Source of the DNA: Multifurca ochricompacta
Taxonomy: Eukaryota > Basidiomycota > Agaricomycetes > Russulales > Russulaceae
Reading direction: 5' to 3'
DNA: 64,000 bases
Assembly (NCBI GenBank): GCA_022496185.1
Contig: WTXG01000105.1
Span: 1 to 64,000 of the forward strand
The notes beneath the pieces were generated by a model. That model had not been told where the DNA came from. It did no database searches and saw only the letters and a program-made list of their open reading frames with translations. The translations under genes were made by a program, and so were the position numbers. Each line of letters starts with the position of its first letter. Positions within the stretch are counted from its first letter, which is position 1. Of this stretch, positions 1-12,609 are shown one piece after another.

Positions 1-3000
1 ACCCCATTAACTGCTGATACCTCTTAATATCAGAGGTAGATGCCTGGTCTTCAAACTTGACCAAAATGAACATCCATGCCAGAGGGTAGAGGAGTATATA
101 CTGGGTTGGAATCCCCCATTCCAAACCTCTCAACTATAGAGGATACATAGGCTGTCTGGTCGATATCCAGTGTCTTGTTAGGATGATCCCTGGTGATGTT
201 AACTCCAAGGTAGGACTGGATTTCGCCAAGATCGGTCATCTCATATCAGCTAGATAGAGAGTCCTTCAGCCATTGAATCTTCTTAGTGGAGGACCCAAGT
301 ATAGTGATGTCATCAACATATAAAATGACGAAAAGTGAACCATCCCCCTCTTGGTGATGATACACATATACTCCTGCATCAGAGTACGTCCGAGTGAAGC
401 CCAGTTCATTGAGAACTGCATGGAATTGTAAGTTCCATGCTCGGGAAGCTTGTTTGAGGCCATACAGAGCCTTCTGTAGCCTACAAACTTTGGACTCTTG
501 TCCAGCAACGATGAAACCAACAGGTTGCTCCATATAAATCTCCTCATCCAGATCGCCATGCAGGAATGCCGATTTGACATCCATTTGATGGATTTCCCAA
601 TCCTCAAGCACGGCCAACACTAATAACAGTCTAAGAGACTCAAATCTGGCGACTGGGGAGAAAGTTTCATCGAAGTCCACCCCCTCTATTTGGGTGAACC
701 CTTTTGCTACAAGCCTAGCATGAAAGCGTCCATCTGCTTTCAGTTTAAAGACCCACTTGGACTTTACAGCCTTTCTACCTTCAGGAAGGTCTTCAAGGCA
801 CCACACTTTAAGTTTTTCTAAGGCATCAATTTCATATTGACATGCCTCAAGCCAATCACTGGCATTATCAGACTCCATTGCTTCTTTAAAAGTGAGAGGA
901 TCCCTGTAAGGCAATCCTGCAGCATTGAGTAGATCCATCTGACCAAGTCTGGAAGAACCCTGCACAAACTCTGCATTATCCTCATTGTAGAAGCGAGGAT
1001 TCAGACGACGATTCCGATTGGGACATGCAGTATCCAAGTCTAAATCTTCTTGGATTGCCCTATCTTGTCGTTCAGAGTGTGGACTTGTCCTCTGAAAATT
1101 GGGTTGAGGAATTCTGTCTGCAATCCTTTGTGATTTTCTGATTGCTTTGGTTCTTTTGGGAGGGGAGGATGGTTCCATGATTTGAGATGGAGGGGTCTGA
1201 TATATAGTCTGAGGGTGTGTGGTGTCTACATTATGTGTGGGTGTGGTAGGCTGTGGTGCTATTTGAGGAGGTACTATGTCCTCCTGTTCCTCTTCCAGGT
1301 CTTCCTCATGCTGAGGAGCCTCAGGAACATGCGTAGCTGTTGCTGGTGGTGGCTGGACATGGCCACCAGGTAAAGTAAATGAGCCACCTTGACTAGGTTG
1401 CTCTACAGGTTTCTCTGCTCTGTTGTCCTTATCAGAGCGGGATGGGAAGGATCTCTCATCAAATGTAACATCTCGTGAAGAGATGAGAGACCGGGTACGA
1501 CTATCCCAAAGTGTATAGCCCTTAGAAGTGGGCTCATACCCGACAAAGACGGCTTCCCTAGCTTTGGGATCTAATTTACACCACTTGCCCTCTGGAACAT
1601 GGTAATAGGCTTTGCAACCAAAGACCTTAAAAGTACGAGACATCTGGTTTGTTCCCAACCAGAAGCTCAAGCGGAGTTTTCCACTTATTAGAACGAATGG
1701 GAGTTCTGTTATAGATATGACATGCTGTTTCAACAGCACACTCCCAGAAACCGAGAGACAGGCCAGCATCGTGCAGCATGCTAGTGCCTTTTTCCATTAT
1801 TGTTCTATTAAATCTCTCGGCCCTTCCATTCTGTTGTGGACTGTACGGCATCGTGAGTTTATGCTCTATGCCAAATCTTCAAGCGTTGCCTTCAGCGCCT
1901 TGTTCACATACTCGCCACCACAATCTGTATGAAGACACTTGATTTTATGATTAAATTTGTTTTCAAGTAGTGTCTTCAGTTTATTGAAAACTGGTGTGAA
2001 CAGATCTTTAGATTCATTGGAACGATTAAGCGTATCTGCTAAAGTCGTCCAAGAAAGTGGCAAAGTATAGATTCCCTTGTATTGAACTGCACTGCAAGGG
2101 TCCTACAAGATCACTATGAAGGATCTCAAGGGGGGCTGATGTGCGCTTTGAAGATGGGGGAAATGGAAGACGATGGGACTTGCCCATTTCACAGCCATAA
2201 CATGGCTTGTCTTCCACTTGGCTATTATTAATCTTGAGGCCTTTAACTGCCTCAGGAGCATATCTCTTCAGGGCTTCTTTAGACATGTGGCCCATTCTCT
2301 GATGCCAGATTTCAAGTGAGGCAGATGCAGATGTATGGATACTGCTTAGGACGTGTTTGCCTAGTACCCAATACAATTTGCCAAACTTCCATGCTTCCGC
2401 TATAATATTATTGCCATATCTAATTGTTGCCTTCTTATTATCTAAGAACACAGTTGCCCCTTTTTCTACTAGGGCACTGGCGGAGAGTATTTTATGTCCT
2501 CCAGGCATGTGGAGCACATTGCTCAATTCCAAGTCGAAGCCTTGATCAGTCCTGATGATCACGGTACCAACTCCACTTGTTTTGACTATGGAGTTGTCAC
2601 CTAGTGATACTTCATGGGTACTGTCAACTTTATATGTATTGAAGTCTTCAAGGTTGGGACTGAAATGAGACGTTGCTCCACTATCAAGCATCCAATAATC
2701 TGAGTTGATGTCCAGATTATAGGTGTGTGCGTAAAGGCGAATGCGAGGTGCTTCAAGCACCTCCTCTATTTTGCCACTACCATTAACTATGGTGGCTATA
2801 GTGTTTACATGTTGGGCCTCAGCCCTCTTCTTGTTCCCTGCCTTGCCTTTTTTGGCATTCTCCAGGTCCTTCTTCTTCTTGTGCAAGCATTGGACTTGTG
2901 TCCAGGCTTTTTGGCAATAGAAGCAGACCACCCCTTGTGAACCAGGGGCAGCAGCGGGAAGTGGTGATAAATTTATATTTTTTGGTTTTGATTTGACAGG

Positions 3001-3661
3001 TGCTGCCTTAGATAGGACAGCACTACCACTTCCCGAGGGACCGCCAGCGACTCTCCTCATTTAGGAACCTCTGCACAAGTCCTGAGGAGAAAGTTGCTCT
3101 GGATGCCAGAGGCAGTATGGAGCCGGCAATGGCACTGTAGGAGTCTGGGAGAGCTTTCAACAAATGAAGCTCATCTGGAGGTCATTGACCTCCATCCCGT
3201 TCTCCCTAAGGGTACTCCTGGCATCCAGGACCTTTTGTAATTGGGTCCTGAATGTCTGTCCTTCATCAAGACGGAAGGACACCAGGGCAAGCCACAATTA
3301 TATGTGGCCATGCTACCTACAGAGCCATAAAGCCGTTCCAACTTATTATACTTCTCACTAAGAGAAGGATATTGGCATCAGAGCTACTTGGAGTAGACTC
3401 TTGGGTACGTTAAGAAAGAGGAGCCCAATTAACATTTCCTCTCTCCCATCCATTCCCTAAGGATGGGATCAATACTCCTTCTGCATTTTCTCCTTTTCCT
3501 CCTTGTCCTCTGGGAGGAGGGCATATCAGGGTAAGGCGTGAGATGTGCCTCCTGAGCCCATTCATCCTCAGAGGGCGTTGAATTGGCAGACCAAACCTGC
3601 CAGTTGACCCATCAAGGTGCTCCATCTTGGAGGAGGGAGGGAAGACAATTGAGGACAGCAT
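1..3661 (-). pseudogene. copia 1 Gag-Pol, frameshifted
   Basis: Polyprotein of a Ty1/copia element read right to left in several broken frames. Gag N-terminus at about 3661-3410 (contains KMEHLDG and LRMNGLRRHI). Next come a gag remnant and a zinc-knuckle-like CFYC motif near 2930 whose histidine is missing. Aspartic protease (LDSGATSHF) is near 2670, the pre-integrase motif WHQRMGHMS near 2310, the integrase core (HTDCGGEY, then PQQNGRAERF) at 2063-1627, and reverse transcriptase with YVDD near 320. The connection domain (YLGVNITRD) at 239-51 changes frame again at its end. Order PR-IN-RT is diagnostic of copia rather than gypsy. At least four frame changes make it non-coding as it stands. 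Confidence 0.88.
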
Positions 3662-4582
3662 TTTGAGATGTTAAAAAGTTTCCTGGTTCCAAGGAGCAGT
3701 TAGAACCAGTGCCCAGGTCTCGCTTAAGAGTGCCACCCCATACTGTGGCGCTATGCTTCAGAACCTAAGAAGGTCCTGCCTTTGTTGTGCGACTTTCTAG
3801 GTATAGTAAAGCTGTCTAGTGCAATCCTGTAACTAGACATAAGCTCTGGTAGACTAGCCAGAGTGTCTAGTGTAAACAAGACTGGGAGTCATGTCATGGA
3901 GGAGCCAACCACAAGTTCCATTAGAGACAAAGGGTATAAGCCCTTCCTCTAATGCTGGTGGTGGAGTCCATGATTAAGCCCTAGATGATTGGGGCCATGA
4001 CTAAGTAGATGTCTAGTCTGTCTCTGGTAGGGCGTGGTTACCCTACAAAGGCAACGAATACTTATGCCCAGAGATGAAGACTATATCTACTATGTATAGA
4101 CTATAGTAGTGCAGCCTACTTGTATCGAGCCCAAGCGTCATGGGAGTGACTACCCATGCCTTGTTCTAGACCCTAAACTCCACATGCGGGTCGCTAAACC
4201 CGGCTTACAGATAGAGCCAAGCATTGACTGGACTTAAAGCCACAAGCTTCTGGCTATAGGCCTACTAAGACTATCTATGGGATGAAGACCCAGCTACAAC
4301 TAAGAAATTACTAATACCTAGTGCGCACTCAAGGAGCTCAAGGTGTTTCACCCGCTTAGGGTCCCTCATCACCTTTTGCAAGAACCCCGAAGGGCTAGCC
4401 AAACAGTTCAGGATGAGCAGTAAACTGCGTCATCCTGTGGGGTGTTAAGGTGCACAGACAGTAAATATGAAAGCTCACAGGAAAAAGCTGGTGGGAAAGA
4501 CTTTGAAGCTTTTGTGAGTTTGATGTGCAAGAGCGAGTTGGGCTGTGATGAACAAAGGGAAGAAACAGATCAGTATGAGCAG
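3662..4582 (-). other. copia 1 untranslated leader
   Basis: Between the gag start and the primer binding site there is about 0.9 kb without a convincing reading frame. It is the transcribed leader expected downstream of the 5' LTR. I see no gene in it. Confidence 0.6.
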
Positions 4583-4596
4583 CAGGGCCCATAACC
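4583..4596 (-). promoter_or_regulatory. copia 1 primer binding site (half-tRNA type)
   Basis: Directly inside the 5' LTR the minus strand reads ggttatgggccctg. This is complementary to the anticodon-loop region of eukaryotic initiator tRNA-Met (gggcccataacc), the primer arrangement known from Drosophila copia, where a cleaved half-tRNA primes. The same site is found in copia 2 of this window. Confidence 0.8.
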
Positions 4597-5101
4597 TGTC
4601 AAACAATCATGCTGCTGGTTATACTGACTGCGGTTAGTAGCAGTTAGGCTAGAAAGACAAGTACTTCAGAGGTTAGAAGAACTCTGTATTACTATCTACA
4701 CACCTAAGAAAGACAAGTCTAATATAATAGGTTAGTCTATAGGTAGTAGAGAGTAGAGTAAAGGGAACTTACACTTCAGAGGTAGAAGAACTCTGAAGTG
4801 AAAGAGACAAAACAGACACCCTTATATACCCATGGGGGCCAGGGGAAATGGTCTGTGCGCACTGGGAATAAGTCCACAAGTGCCGGACAATAAGCAGAGA
4901 GGGATAAAGGCATTGGCCAAAGAGATATCACGTGCTTACTGCGCATTACTAAGGACATCACTAATCAGCTGAGTAAGGTGAGAAAGAAATGTAATAAAGA
5001 TATCGTAAAAAGTCCGAAACTCCGGAACTAATCTAATCTTATCTACAGCTGAAGCGATCCTTAGATGCCTGAAGCATCTCCAGACACATCCCGTGTCAAC
5101 A
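4597..5101 (-). repeat. copia 1 5' LTR
   Basis: 505 bp bounded by tgtcaaac (left) and gtgtcaaca (right), that is TG...CA in element orientation. It contains a perfect 10-bp inverted repeat (4772-4781 with 4791-4800, cacttcagag/ctctgaagtg, 9-nt loop). A related imperfect copy of the same motif lies about 115 bp to the left. The matching 3' LTR is outside the window. Confidence 0.8.
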
Positions 5102-5136
5102 AGGGCAGGATATGATATGGATGAAGAGGCGATGCT

Positions 5137-5730
5137 TGTTACAACCCTTGCCTAGCAACCCACTCTTCTTCACGATCCCCAGTGACGACCCTACCCGTCC
5201 CCCTACCTTACATTTCTTGATCACGTCCCCTTCCTGGGACCCGTCACATGCCCTGCTTCCCTCCCCGTGATCGGCTTTGTCTTTGTTTATGTCGCTTTGC
5301 TTATGGTTGACTGCTTATCTGTTATCTTTTATCTCTTATCTTTACGACTGGACACTTACTTAATTCCCTATCAGAAGCCAGGCTTTACGCCCTCCACTTT
5401 CGTATATTCGGGCCCACATGACTCCGTGTTATCTTATCTTTAGACGCTCATTCGATTACGTATATAAGTCCACTGTAACTACATTGTAGACCTCAGACTC
5501 GACTTATTGAATACATTGGTGCTTGTCTTCTGGACTTCCCTTTGAAAGCTTTGACTCGATCATCTCACCAAGTACTTTGGGTACTTTCTGCTCAACATTG
5601 TCTTAGAGTACAGCCTCTTTGACTTTGACTCTTCCATAACGCACTCCAAGGAGCCCTATTGGCCCCTTACCTGATAACAAACAAACGCTGTCACACAAGT
5701 CATGTGGAACGTCCCGCACCGGACGTAACA
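5137..5730 (+). repeat. gypsy A 5' LTR
   Basis: 594 bp, begins tgttacaaccc and ends ggacgtaaca. A TATA-like tatataag lies near 5461, about 45 bp before the cttattgaatacat stretch that is conserved in all gypsy LTRs here, consistent with the promoter and start of the retroviral transcript. Confidence 0.93.
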
Positions 5731-5752
5731 TCAAGTCGAGTCTCCTCCCAAC

Positions 5753-7267
5753 GTGGCTTCATCCAGCTGCAGTCAGACCCTGTTCAAAGAAGAGCTCATC
5801 GAATGCAGAGACGAGAATAATCTTTCACAACAGACACTTGGCTCTGCCGTCTGGAAAGACTTTGAAACCGAGTTTGGATACTACGTCTATCATGACAGAA
5901 GATACCAACCGGTAGAATATGACGACGAAAAGAGAGTTTGGTATCGTATCCGATACTCGGATAGCAGACACTCGTGGGTTACTACCGCTCCTGCTCCACC
6001 AGAATTCGGTCTCAGACCATGGAGAGAGAACCCACCCGCGATCATCACCGACTCAGAACCAGAAGAATACGTCGAAGAGAATAGTGAAGACGCACCAGTA
6101 TTAGCATTGCCTACACCCCTGGTTGCACCGGCAGTTGTCATGATCAGAGCCCCTGCTTTGACAACTCCTCAGATATCGATACAATCCTCAGACACCGTTA
6201 CCCCATTCCACCAGAACATGTCCACTATCGCTGCCCAACTCCCTGACCCCGTTCCTCCTCCTCCCCCACCTCCCGTTGTCCCGAACATCCCTCCTCCATC
6301 GGGACGTCTTTCGGGGATCTTGCCCCAGACCTTCACGGGAGATTGCTCCCAAAGTAAGAAGTTCATGCTGGAGTTCACCACATTTAAGAACTTCAACCAC
6401 GATGTTGCCCAAATCACCAACCCCTTCCAGTGCGCCAACCTCTTCCTCTCTCTCATCAGAGGTGACGCCGTTGACGATTGGACAATGGAACAGCTCGAGT
6501 GGTTGAACGAGCAGGTAGAAAGTGGCCGCCGTACTACCAGTGAAGGCCTCTGGGAGACCATAGCCCAGAGATTCAAAGATGCCTTCACTGATGGACAGGC
6601 AAAACAGAAAGCAGCCAGGGAATTAAAGTCCCTGCAAATGGAAAAGGGAGAACTCGATGCCTATGTGGCAAAATTCCGGAGCCTGGCGAACCGGGCAGGC
6701 TATGATACGGATGAAGAAGCGACCTTGGACCTCTTTTCCCAAGGACTGCCAAACCCACTTGTCAAAAACATCATTCAGTTTCATCACCCTCATGATTGGG
6801 ACGAGTGGGTTGATGCTGCTCGACAACAGCAGCAAGACTATCTTGACTTCCAGACATGATTTGGAGTTGACACCAAGAAAGGAAAGACTCGAGAACAGTG
6901 GAAGGCCGCGTTTGGAGTCAAACCAGCGCACACTACTCAGAGGGATCCCAATGCTATGGATACCTCAGCAGACAGAGTCAGGGCAAGAGCCACGCTCACT
7001 GAAGACGAACGGCAGACATTGATGAAAGAAGGATGGTGTTTCCACTGTAAAGGGCAGGGGCATATGTCCCGAGACTGTCTGAAGAAGGGAGTATGAGTTG
7101 CAGTGGCAAATGCTACACCGACAGCCCCCATCAATAATAACCCACCGGCTGTAGACAAGCGGACCAAGGAAGAAAAGGCCCAAGACATATGGGCAAACAT
7201 GATGAAGGAAAGTGAGGAAGTGTGAGCCATCCTTGTGGAGAAGGCATTTGCAAAGAAGGATTTTTGA
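5753..7267 (+). pseudogene. gypsy A gag
   Basis: Capsid/nucleocapsid protein. The first open segment (5753-6859) starts at GTG; no in-frame ATG lies between the LTR end and it, so the original ATG was probably lost. It has a proline-rich stretch, then a retrotransposon gag core (GDAVDDWTMEQLEW, LDAYVAKFRSLANRAGYD). After a TGA (6857-6859) where gypsy B has TGC, the frame continues to the zinc knuckle CFHCKGQGHMSRDC near 7040-7080. Two further stops correspond to CGA and TGG in B. It ends at KKDF followed by TGA, overlapping pol in the -1 frame. Confidence 0.88.
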
Positions 7268-7743
7268 TAAGCTCTACCCCATCGGCCTGGGCAAGAGCAC
7301 TCCATGTTACCTCTGTGTATACTAGTCGGTTCAAATCATTAAAAATACCAGTTCATTTCAGACTACACAGAGGATGGCGACCGAGACATCTTAGTGGACT
7401 CTGGAGCCACAGACAACTTTATCAGTCCAAGAATGATTAAAACCTTGGGCTGGGGATGCAGGCTCTTCCCCAAGAGAAAAATATCTGGAATATTGATGGA
7501 ACTGCCAACCGTGCTGGAAAAATCACGCATTATACCGACCTAAACGTCCAAGTCAGGGAAATAACAAAAGTCATTCGCTTTCTGATTACCGACTTAGGGG
7601 ACGAAGACCTTATTTTGGGGTATCCATGGCTTGCTGCATTCGAACCCCGGATCAATTGGGCCGATGCGACAATGGATAAAGATTCATACCCCACCATCAT
7701 TACGTCGACAGGCTATGATTATGCGTCAGACATCGGATGGTGA
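7268..7743 (+). pseudogene. gypsy A aspartic protease
   Basis: Pepsin-like retroviral protease that would cleave the polyprotein. The active site DSGATDN begins at 7397, and the flap/core continues as ALPQEKNIWNIDGTANRAG and DEDLILGYPWLAAFEP. A frame change between about 7440 and 7456 separates the active site from the rest. It lies in the -1 frame relative to gag, as expected for frameshift-expressed pol. Confidence 0.85.
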
Positions 7744-9240
7744 AAGTTGCAGATGCCAGTGAAGAAGACCTAGGTCGCTGTTATGCCACGAAGGCCTCAG
7801 AATTAGCCCAGAAGGCGATACAGGGGCAGACAGAGAAGACTTATGATGACATAGTACCACACGCCTACCACCGACATTGGAGGGTATTCTCAGAAGAAGA
7901 GTCACAGCGATTTCCACCCTCTCGACCCTGGGATCACGCCATAGACCTGCTCCCCGACACGCCGGCAGCAATCGATTGCAAAATCTATCCATTATCCCAG
8001 TCCGAGCAGGTGGCATTGACGGAATTCCTCGAAGAACATTTGGCAAAGGATACATTCGCCCATCCAAATCGCAGTACACCTCGCCCTTCTTCTTCATCAA
8101 GAAGAAGGATGGTAAGCTGCGGCCAGTCCAGGATTATCGACGAATTAACGCTCACACCGTGAAGAATGCCTACCCCTGCCGCTCATCTCCGAACTCATAG
8201 ACACCATGAGGGATAAGTCCCTCTTCTCAAAGATGGACGTGCAGTGGGGATACAATAACGTCAGGATCAAGGAAGGCGATCAGTGTAAAGCGGCATTCAA
8301 AACAAATCAAGGATTGTTTGAACCGAATGTCATGTTCTTTGGCCTTACAAACTCACCAGCACATTCCAAGCCATGATGAACCACATCTTCCGTGATCTCA
8401 TTCTTACTGGAGAAGTAGTGGTCTATATGGACAACATCTTGGTGGCCACCCCAGACAACCTAGATCACCACTGAGACCGTGTGCATCAGGTATTAGATAT
8501 ACTCCAAGAACACAACCTGTACCTCAAACCCGCCAAGTGCTCTTTTGAGCAACAAGTGTTGAGTACCTAGGAGTCATCTTAGAAAGAGGACAAGTGTGCA
8601 TGGATCCCGTTAAAGTACAGGGGATCCGGGAGTGGCCAGTGCCGACCTGTGTCAAAGACGTCTGGTCATTCATTGGGTTTTGTAACTTCTACCGACGCTT
8701 TGTCAAAGGATTCTCAGGCATCGCACGACCATTGAACGATCTCTTGAAAAAGGACGTGCCATGGCATTGGAGTTCAACACAACAACAAGCGTTTGAACAG
8801 ATCAGGGACCTAGTTGGCTCAGAGCCTGTACTCATCCAACCAGATCTGCGTCGTCCTTTCGAATTGGAAGTAGACGCCTCTCACTTTGCAAATGGAGCTG
8901 TATTATACCAGAGAGATGCCACACAAGTACTTCACCCAGTGGCATACTACTCTGAGACCTTCTCCCCAGCCGAGCAGAACTATGACATCTGGGATAGGGA
9001 ACTCCTAGCCATAGTTAAGGCATTGCGACACTGGTGACCTTACCTGGCCGGGACCCCACATAAGACCATCATCCACACCGACCATTCCAACCTATTGTAT
9101 TGGAAGGAACCCCACAAAATCAGTCGACGTGTGGCACGAGAAGTTCTGGAGTTAGAAGAATATAACTTCACCCTGAAACACATTGCTGGAAGCCAGAATG
9201 CCAGAGCGGATGCACTGTCACGCAGACCAGACATGCACAC
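7744..9240 (+). pseudogene. gypsy A reverse transcriptase and RNase H
   Basis: RT begins with the [23 protein letters not shown] block (about 8080-8150) and continues to the catalytic box at 8424-8435, which reads YMDN instead of YMDD. The same position in gypsy B is intact, and the change is CG to CA. RNase H follows from 8594 (PFELEVDASHFANGAVL, then TDHSNLLYW and HIAGSQNARADALSR). Frame changes near 8030, 8170, 8350 and 8560, mostly single-base losses in short homopolymers, plus TGA at about 9036, break the reading frame. Confidence 0.9.
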
Positions 9241-9465
9241 AGGCGAGAAGACAATAATGACATCACTGTCCTCCTGGAGGAAGTGTTTGCAAAAACTGCC
9301 GTATCAGCCTCCACGATATGGACCTATGGGCACAGGTTTCCCAAAATATGAACCAAGAACTGTGCCGTTCATGGGCCGACGCACACAACTTAAAGAGGTC
9401 AATGCCTTTGGTGGAAAGACGGCGATCGACTGGTTGTCACCGGTGGCGACAACATTAAGAGGGGG

Positions 9466-10190
9466 GTGATCCATTTTCACCACGACCTCCCCTCTGCAGG
9501 ACACCCCGGCATTCATAACACCTACGCCCTGGCCAAAAGAGACTATTGGTGGCCCAACATGAAAAAGGACGTCGAGAGTTATGTGCAAGGATGCGCAGCG
9601 TGTCAGGCAAACAAGGTTAACACACACCGAGAGTCCCACCAATACACCCCATTGCTCCCATTGCGTCGACCCCCTTTCAGACCATTGCCATGGATTTTAT
9701 TGTCAAACTACCCAAATCACAGGGCTTCGACACCATCCTCACGATCACTGACCACGATTGCTCCAAAGCAGCCCTGTTCATTCCCTGCAACGAGACTATC
9801 ACAGCCGAAGGAGTGGCAAAGTTATACCTGAATCATGTATACCGCCATTATGGACTCCCCAAGAAGATCATATCCGACCGTGACACCAGGTTCACATCAA
9901 CATTTGCCAAAGCCCTGTGCAAGACGTTAGACATCGCGCAAAATATCTCCACAGCTTACCATCCACAAACGGACGGACAGTCTGAGCGGACAAATCAATG
10001 GCTCGAACAATACCTTCGGTTCTGGTGCAACAGCAGACAAGATGACTGGGCAGAATGGCTATCAACTGCGGAGTTTGCTCACAACTCATGGCCCAATGGC
10101 ACCACGAAGCCACCCCCTTCTCCCTTATCATGGGCTGGACCCCGCGCACCACGTGGACAGATAAGCCCACTAAAGTCCCTTCAGTAACCC
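9466..10190 (+). pseudogene. gypsy A integrase core
   Basis: DDE integrase that inserts the cDNA. An HHCC zinc domain (HH at the start, GCAACQANK near 9590) is followed by the catalytic core: MDFIVKLP, then IISDRDTRF, then a glutamate in YHPQTDGQSERTNQ, the D,D-35-E arrangement of Ty3/gypsy. The frame shifts between the zinc domain and the core (about 9640-9690) and again after 10110. Confidence 0.9.
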
Positions 10191-10539
10191 AACGGATAAG
10201 CCAATGGGAAGAGTTACGACAATCGGCCAATAACAACCTGGCAAAGGCACAGCAACTTCTGACCGCACACCAAGCACTTTCACACCTTATCAGACCAATG
10301 ACTGGGTGTGGCTCGAGGGAAAAACATTCATATGTCACATCCCTCAGCCAAACTAGCGCCCCGACGTCACGGACCCTTCCAGATCACAAGGAAGCTGTCA
10401 GACTATCATATGAACTGCAACTGCCGCCGAAATGGAAGATCCATCCCGTCTTCCATGCCAAGCTCCTGACCCCATATAAGGAAACCTCCATTCATGGGGA
10501 GAACTTCCCAAGACCCCCACCTGACCTTATCGACGAGAA

Positions 10540-10728
10540 GAGGAGTGGGAAGTAGAACGCGTTCTAGACTCGAAGCGACAAGGCCGAGGGCGCAAGCTGT
10601 ATTACCTGATCAAGTGGAAGGGTTTCCCAGACTCTGACAACTCGTGGGAACCAGCCAGGGATATCTTTGCCCCAGACCTGATCACGGAGTTCCATTTACG
10701 ACATCCCCAGGCGCCCAAAAACAGTTAA
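10540..10728 (+). pseudogene. gypsy A integrase C-terminal chromodomain
   Basis: After VFHAKLLTPY, the frame reading EWEVERVLDS then [20 protein letters not shown] and a terminal helix encodes a chromodomain with tryptophans in the expected aromatic-cage places. This defines the element as a chromovirus. In that family the chromodomain guides integration to heterochromatin, which fits the insertion into an existing transposon. A one-base shift near 10550 separates it from the integrase frame. Confidence 0.9.
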
Positions 10729-10797
10729 AAGAAAGGCAAACTCCCAACTTTCCCCCAGAACAACGCTTCACCAGCAACGTCCTAACCACACACCAAT

Positions 10798-11986
10798 ATG
10801 TCTTCTTCCTTCATCGCTGCCTCTGCTGCCATCGAAGCCTTCACCGCCACTACTGTGGTTGTGGAAGCCTTCCCTTCCGCTCACCCCTCCACTCGTCCCT
10901 CCTCTCCATCGACTATGAAGCTGCAGAAGAACTGTTAAGAACCAGTCACCCAACCCCAACGACGACTTTGAACACTGTGAAGAGCCGCACCCAAACGACT
11001 TGGTAGGCATGGAGATGGACGATGAATCCCCGAGTTCCCATTCTTCACCAACAACCCGAACTCATCAATGTACTTCCCGCTTGAGATCACCATGGCGGAT
11101 GGCACCAAGGCTATAGCTAAGTACATCTTCTATACCAATGGAGGAATGGATGTCGCAGGGTGCATGAAGAAGAATGGTCCCGTCTATGGGGCCCCGTCTA
11201 TTTGGAAGAACGCTATACAGGACGACTACATCACAGATGAGCGACGAGCAGTTGGGGCATTTGGCCGCGGAGACTCCCGTGCCTTTGCATTGACGAAGTG
11301 CTGAACGACATGCGTCTCCCGCGCCTCAAAGCCGAGGTAATGAGGCTGCGGAAGAACCTGACGCTGCGTACAACACTCAACAAGCAGTACAAGGAACATG
11401 CGAAGATGATGACGAGATTGACCAGCGGGATGTTCCAGGTGAACAGGAGTTGGTAGAGATCTGGAAGAGGTTGGAAACAGGGGATGCGTACCAGACCATC
11501 GCCGAGAGGTATGCTGACACATATGCACGACCTCTCCCTCCACGATCGTAGGGCTGCACCAAGGTTGTTGCCCAATCGGTTCGAGATGCCGTGGATGCAT
11601 GAGAATCCCCGTGGAGAAACATGCTGGCGATGTGACAGTAAGTACCATATCAGCTGGAACTGTCCCCTCAACGCAAGTGGTGTCGCCACTGTTGCAGCAA
11701 CCTGCACTGGAGCCAGTTCTGCATTTTCCGCCGTGTAGGTGTTCCCCCGACAATCATCAACCCATCGGCTGGTGTGGCAAGTGCCTGGTCACAACGCGGG
11801 CATCGTGAGCTGGACTGCCCTGTCCACGACCTCTGTCACTCGTGTGGACAGCGCGGCCCTTATGGTTTCCTCCGCGCACATAGGTGTCCCCAGGAAAGGA
11901 CAAGGAGAATACACCATGGAGATCGTAATGTAGCCGATGATTACTTGGACCTGGTGCAGGATGATGATGGTACGAGTCGTTTCTAG
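10798..11986 (+). pseudogene. gypsy A extra ORF (ORF3): coiled coil plus zinc knuckles
   Basis: ATG at 10798 lies about 70 bp after the pol stop. The product begins MSSSFIAASAAIEAFTATTV and continues through a segment with NSSMYFPLEITMADGT and KYIFYTNGGMDVAGCMKK (11068 on). Then follow a helical, charged stretch (LKAEVMRLRKNLTL) and a Cys/His-rich C-terminus with CWRCDSKYHISWNC and further CxxC units, ending DDDGTSRF at 11986. Several frameshifts are present. It occupies the place of env in retroviruses but I see no signal peptide or membrane segment. The same ORF is in gypsy B. Confidence 0.75.
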
Positions 11987-12003
11987 CTGGGTCAGCTAGA
12001 GCC

Positions 12004-12014
12004 AGAAGAGGGGG
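12004..12014 (+). promoter_or_regulatory. gypsy A polypurine tract
   Basis: Purine run agaagaggggg three bases before the 3' LTR, the plus-strand primer site. The identical tract precedes the gypsy B 3' LTR (18434-18444). Confidence 0.85.
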
Positions 12015-12017
12015 TGA

Positions 12018-12609
12018 TGTTACGACCCTTGCCTAGCAACCCACTTTCTTCACGATCCCCAGTGACGACCCTACCCATCCCCCTACCTTACATTTCTTGA
12101 TCACATCCCCTTCCTGGGACCCGTCACATGCCCTGCTTCCCTCCCCGTGATCGGCTTTGTCTTTGTTTATGTCGCTTTGCTTATGGTTGACTGCTTATCT
12201 GTTATCTTTATCTCTTATCTTTACGACTGGACACTTACTTAATTCCCTATCAGAAGCCAGGCTTTATGCCCTCCGCTTTCATATATTCAGGCCCACATGA
12301 CTCCGCGTTATCTTATCTTTAGACGCTCATTCGATTACGTATATAAGTCCACTGTAACTACATTGTAGACCTCAGACTCGACTTATTGAATACATCGGTG
12401 CTTGTCTTCTGGACTTCCCTTTGAAAGCTTTGACTCGATCATCTCACCAAGTACTTTGGGTACTTTCCGCTCAACATTGTCTTAGAGTACAGCCTCTTTG
12501 ACTTTGACTCTTCCATAACGCACTCCAAGGAGCCCTATTGGCCCCTTACCTGATAACGAATGAACGCTGTCACACAAGTCGTGTGGAACGTCCCGCACCA
12601 GACATAACA
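12018..12609 (+). repeat. gypsy A 3' LTR
   Basis: 592 bp, begins tgttacgaccc and ends cagacataaca, followed directly by the TSD atgct. Differences from the 5' LTR are mainly CpG transitions, for example ccgg to ccag at the end. Confidence 0.93.

Larger units (their letters stand above)
1..5101 (-). mobile_element. Ty1/copia retrotransposon 1 (3' end cut by window start)
   Basis: Minus-strand copia-type element. Its 5' LTR is at 4597-5101, followed leftward by a primer binding site, a leader of about 0.9 kb, gag and pol; the 3' LTR lies outside the window. The right boundary is the LTR terminus reading tgttgacacggg on the minus strand. It abuts 5102-5136, a scrap of gypsy gag identical in register to gypsy B, so this copia inserted into gypsy B. 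The TSD cannot be checked because the other edge is missing; the predicted sequence is agggc (5102-5106). Confidence 0.9.
5137..12609 (+). mobile_element. Ty3/gypsy chromovirus element A (complete, TSD atgct)
   Basis: Full-length element with LTRs at 5137-5730 and 12018-12609, flanked by the 5-bp duplication atgct (5132-5136 and 12610-12614). The LTRs differ at roughly 15-20 positions by eye, mostly CG against TG or CA. Internal order is gag, protease, RT, RNase H, integrase, chromodomain, extra ORF, polypurine tract. It is inserted in the gag of gypsy B, a relative from the same family. Coding regions carry stops and single-base indels, so it is not autonomous as sequenced. Confidence 0.95.

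Noticed and set aside
3370..3381. tggcatcagagc in the plus strand, similar to a tRNA-Met primer site
   Set aside because: It is inside the copia 1 gag region and in the wrong orientation; the real primer site is at 4583-4596.
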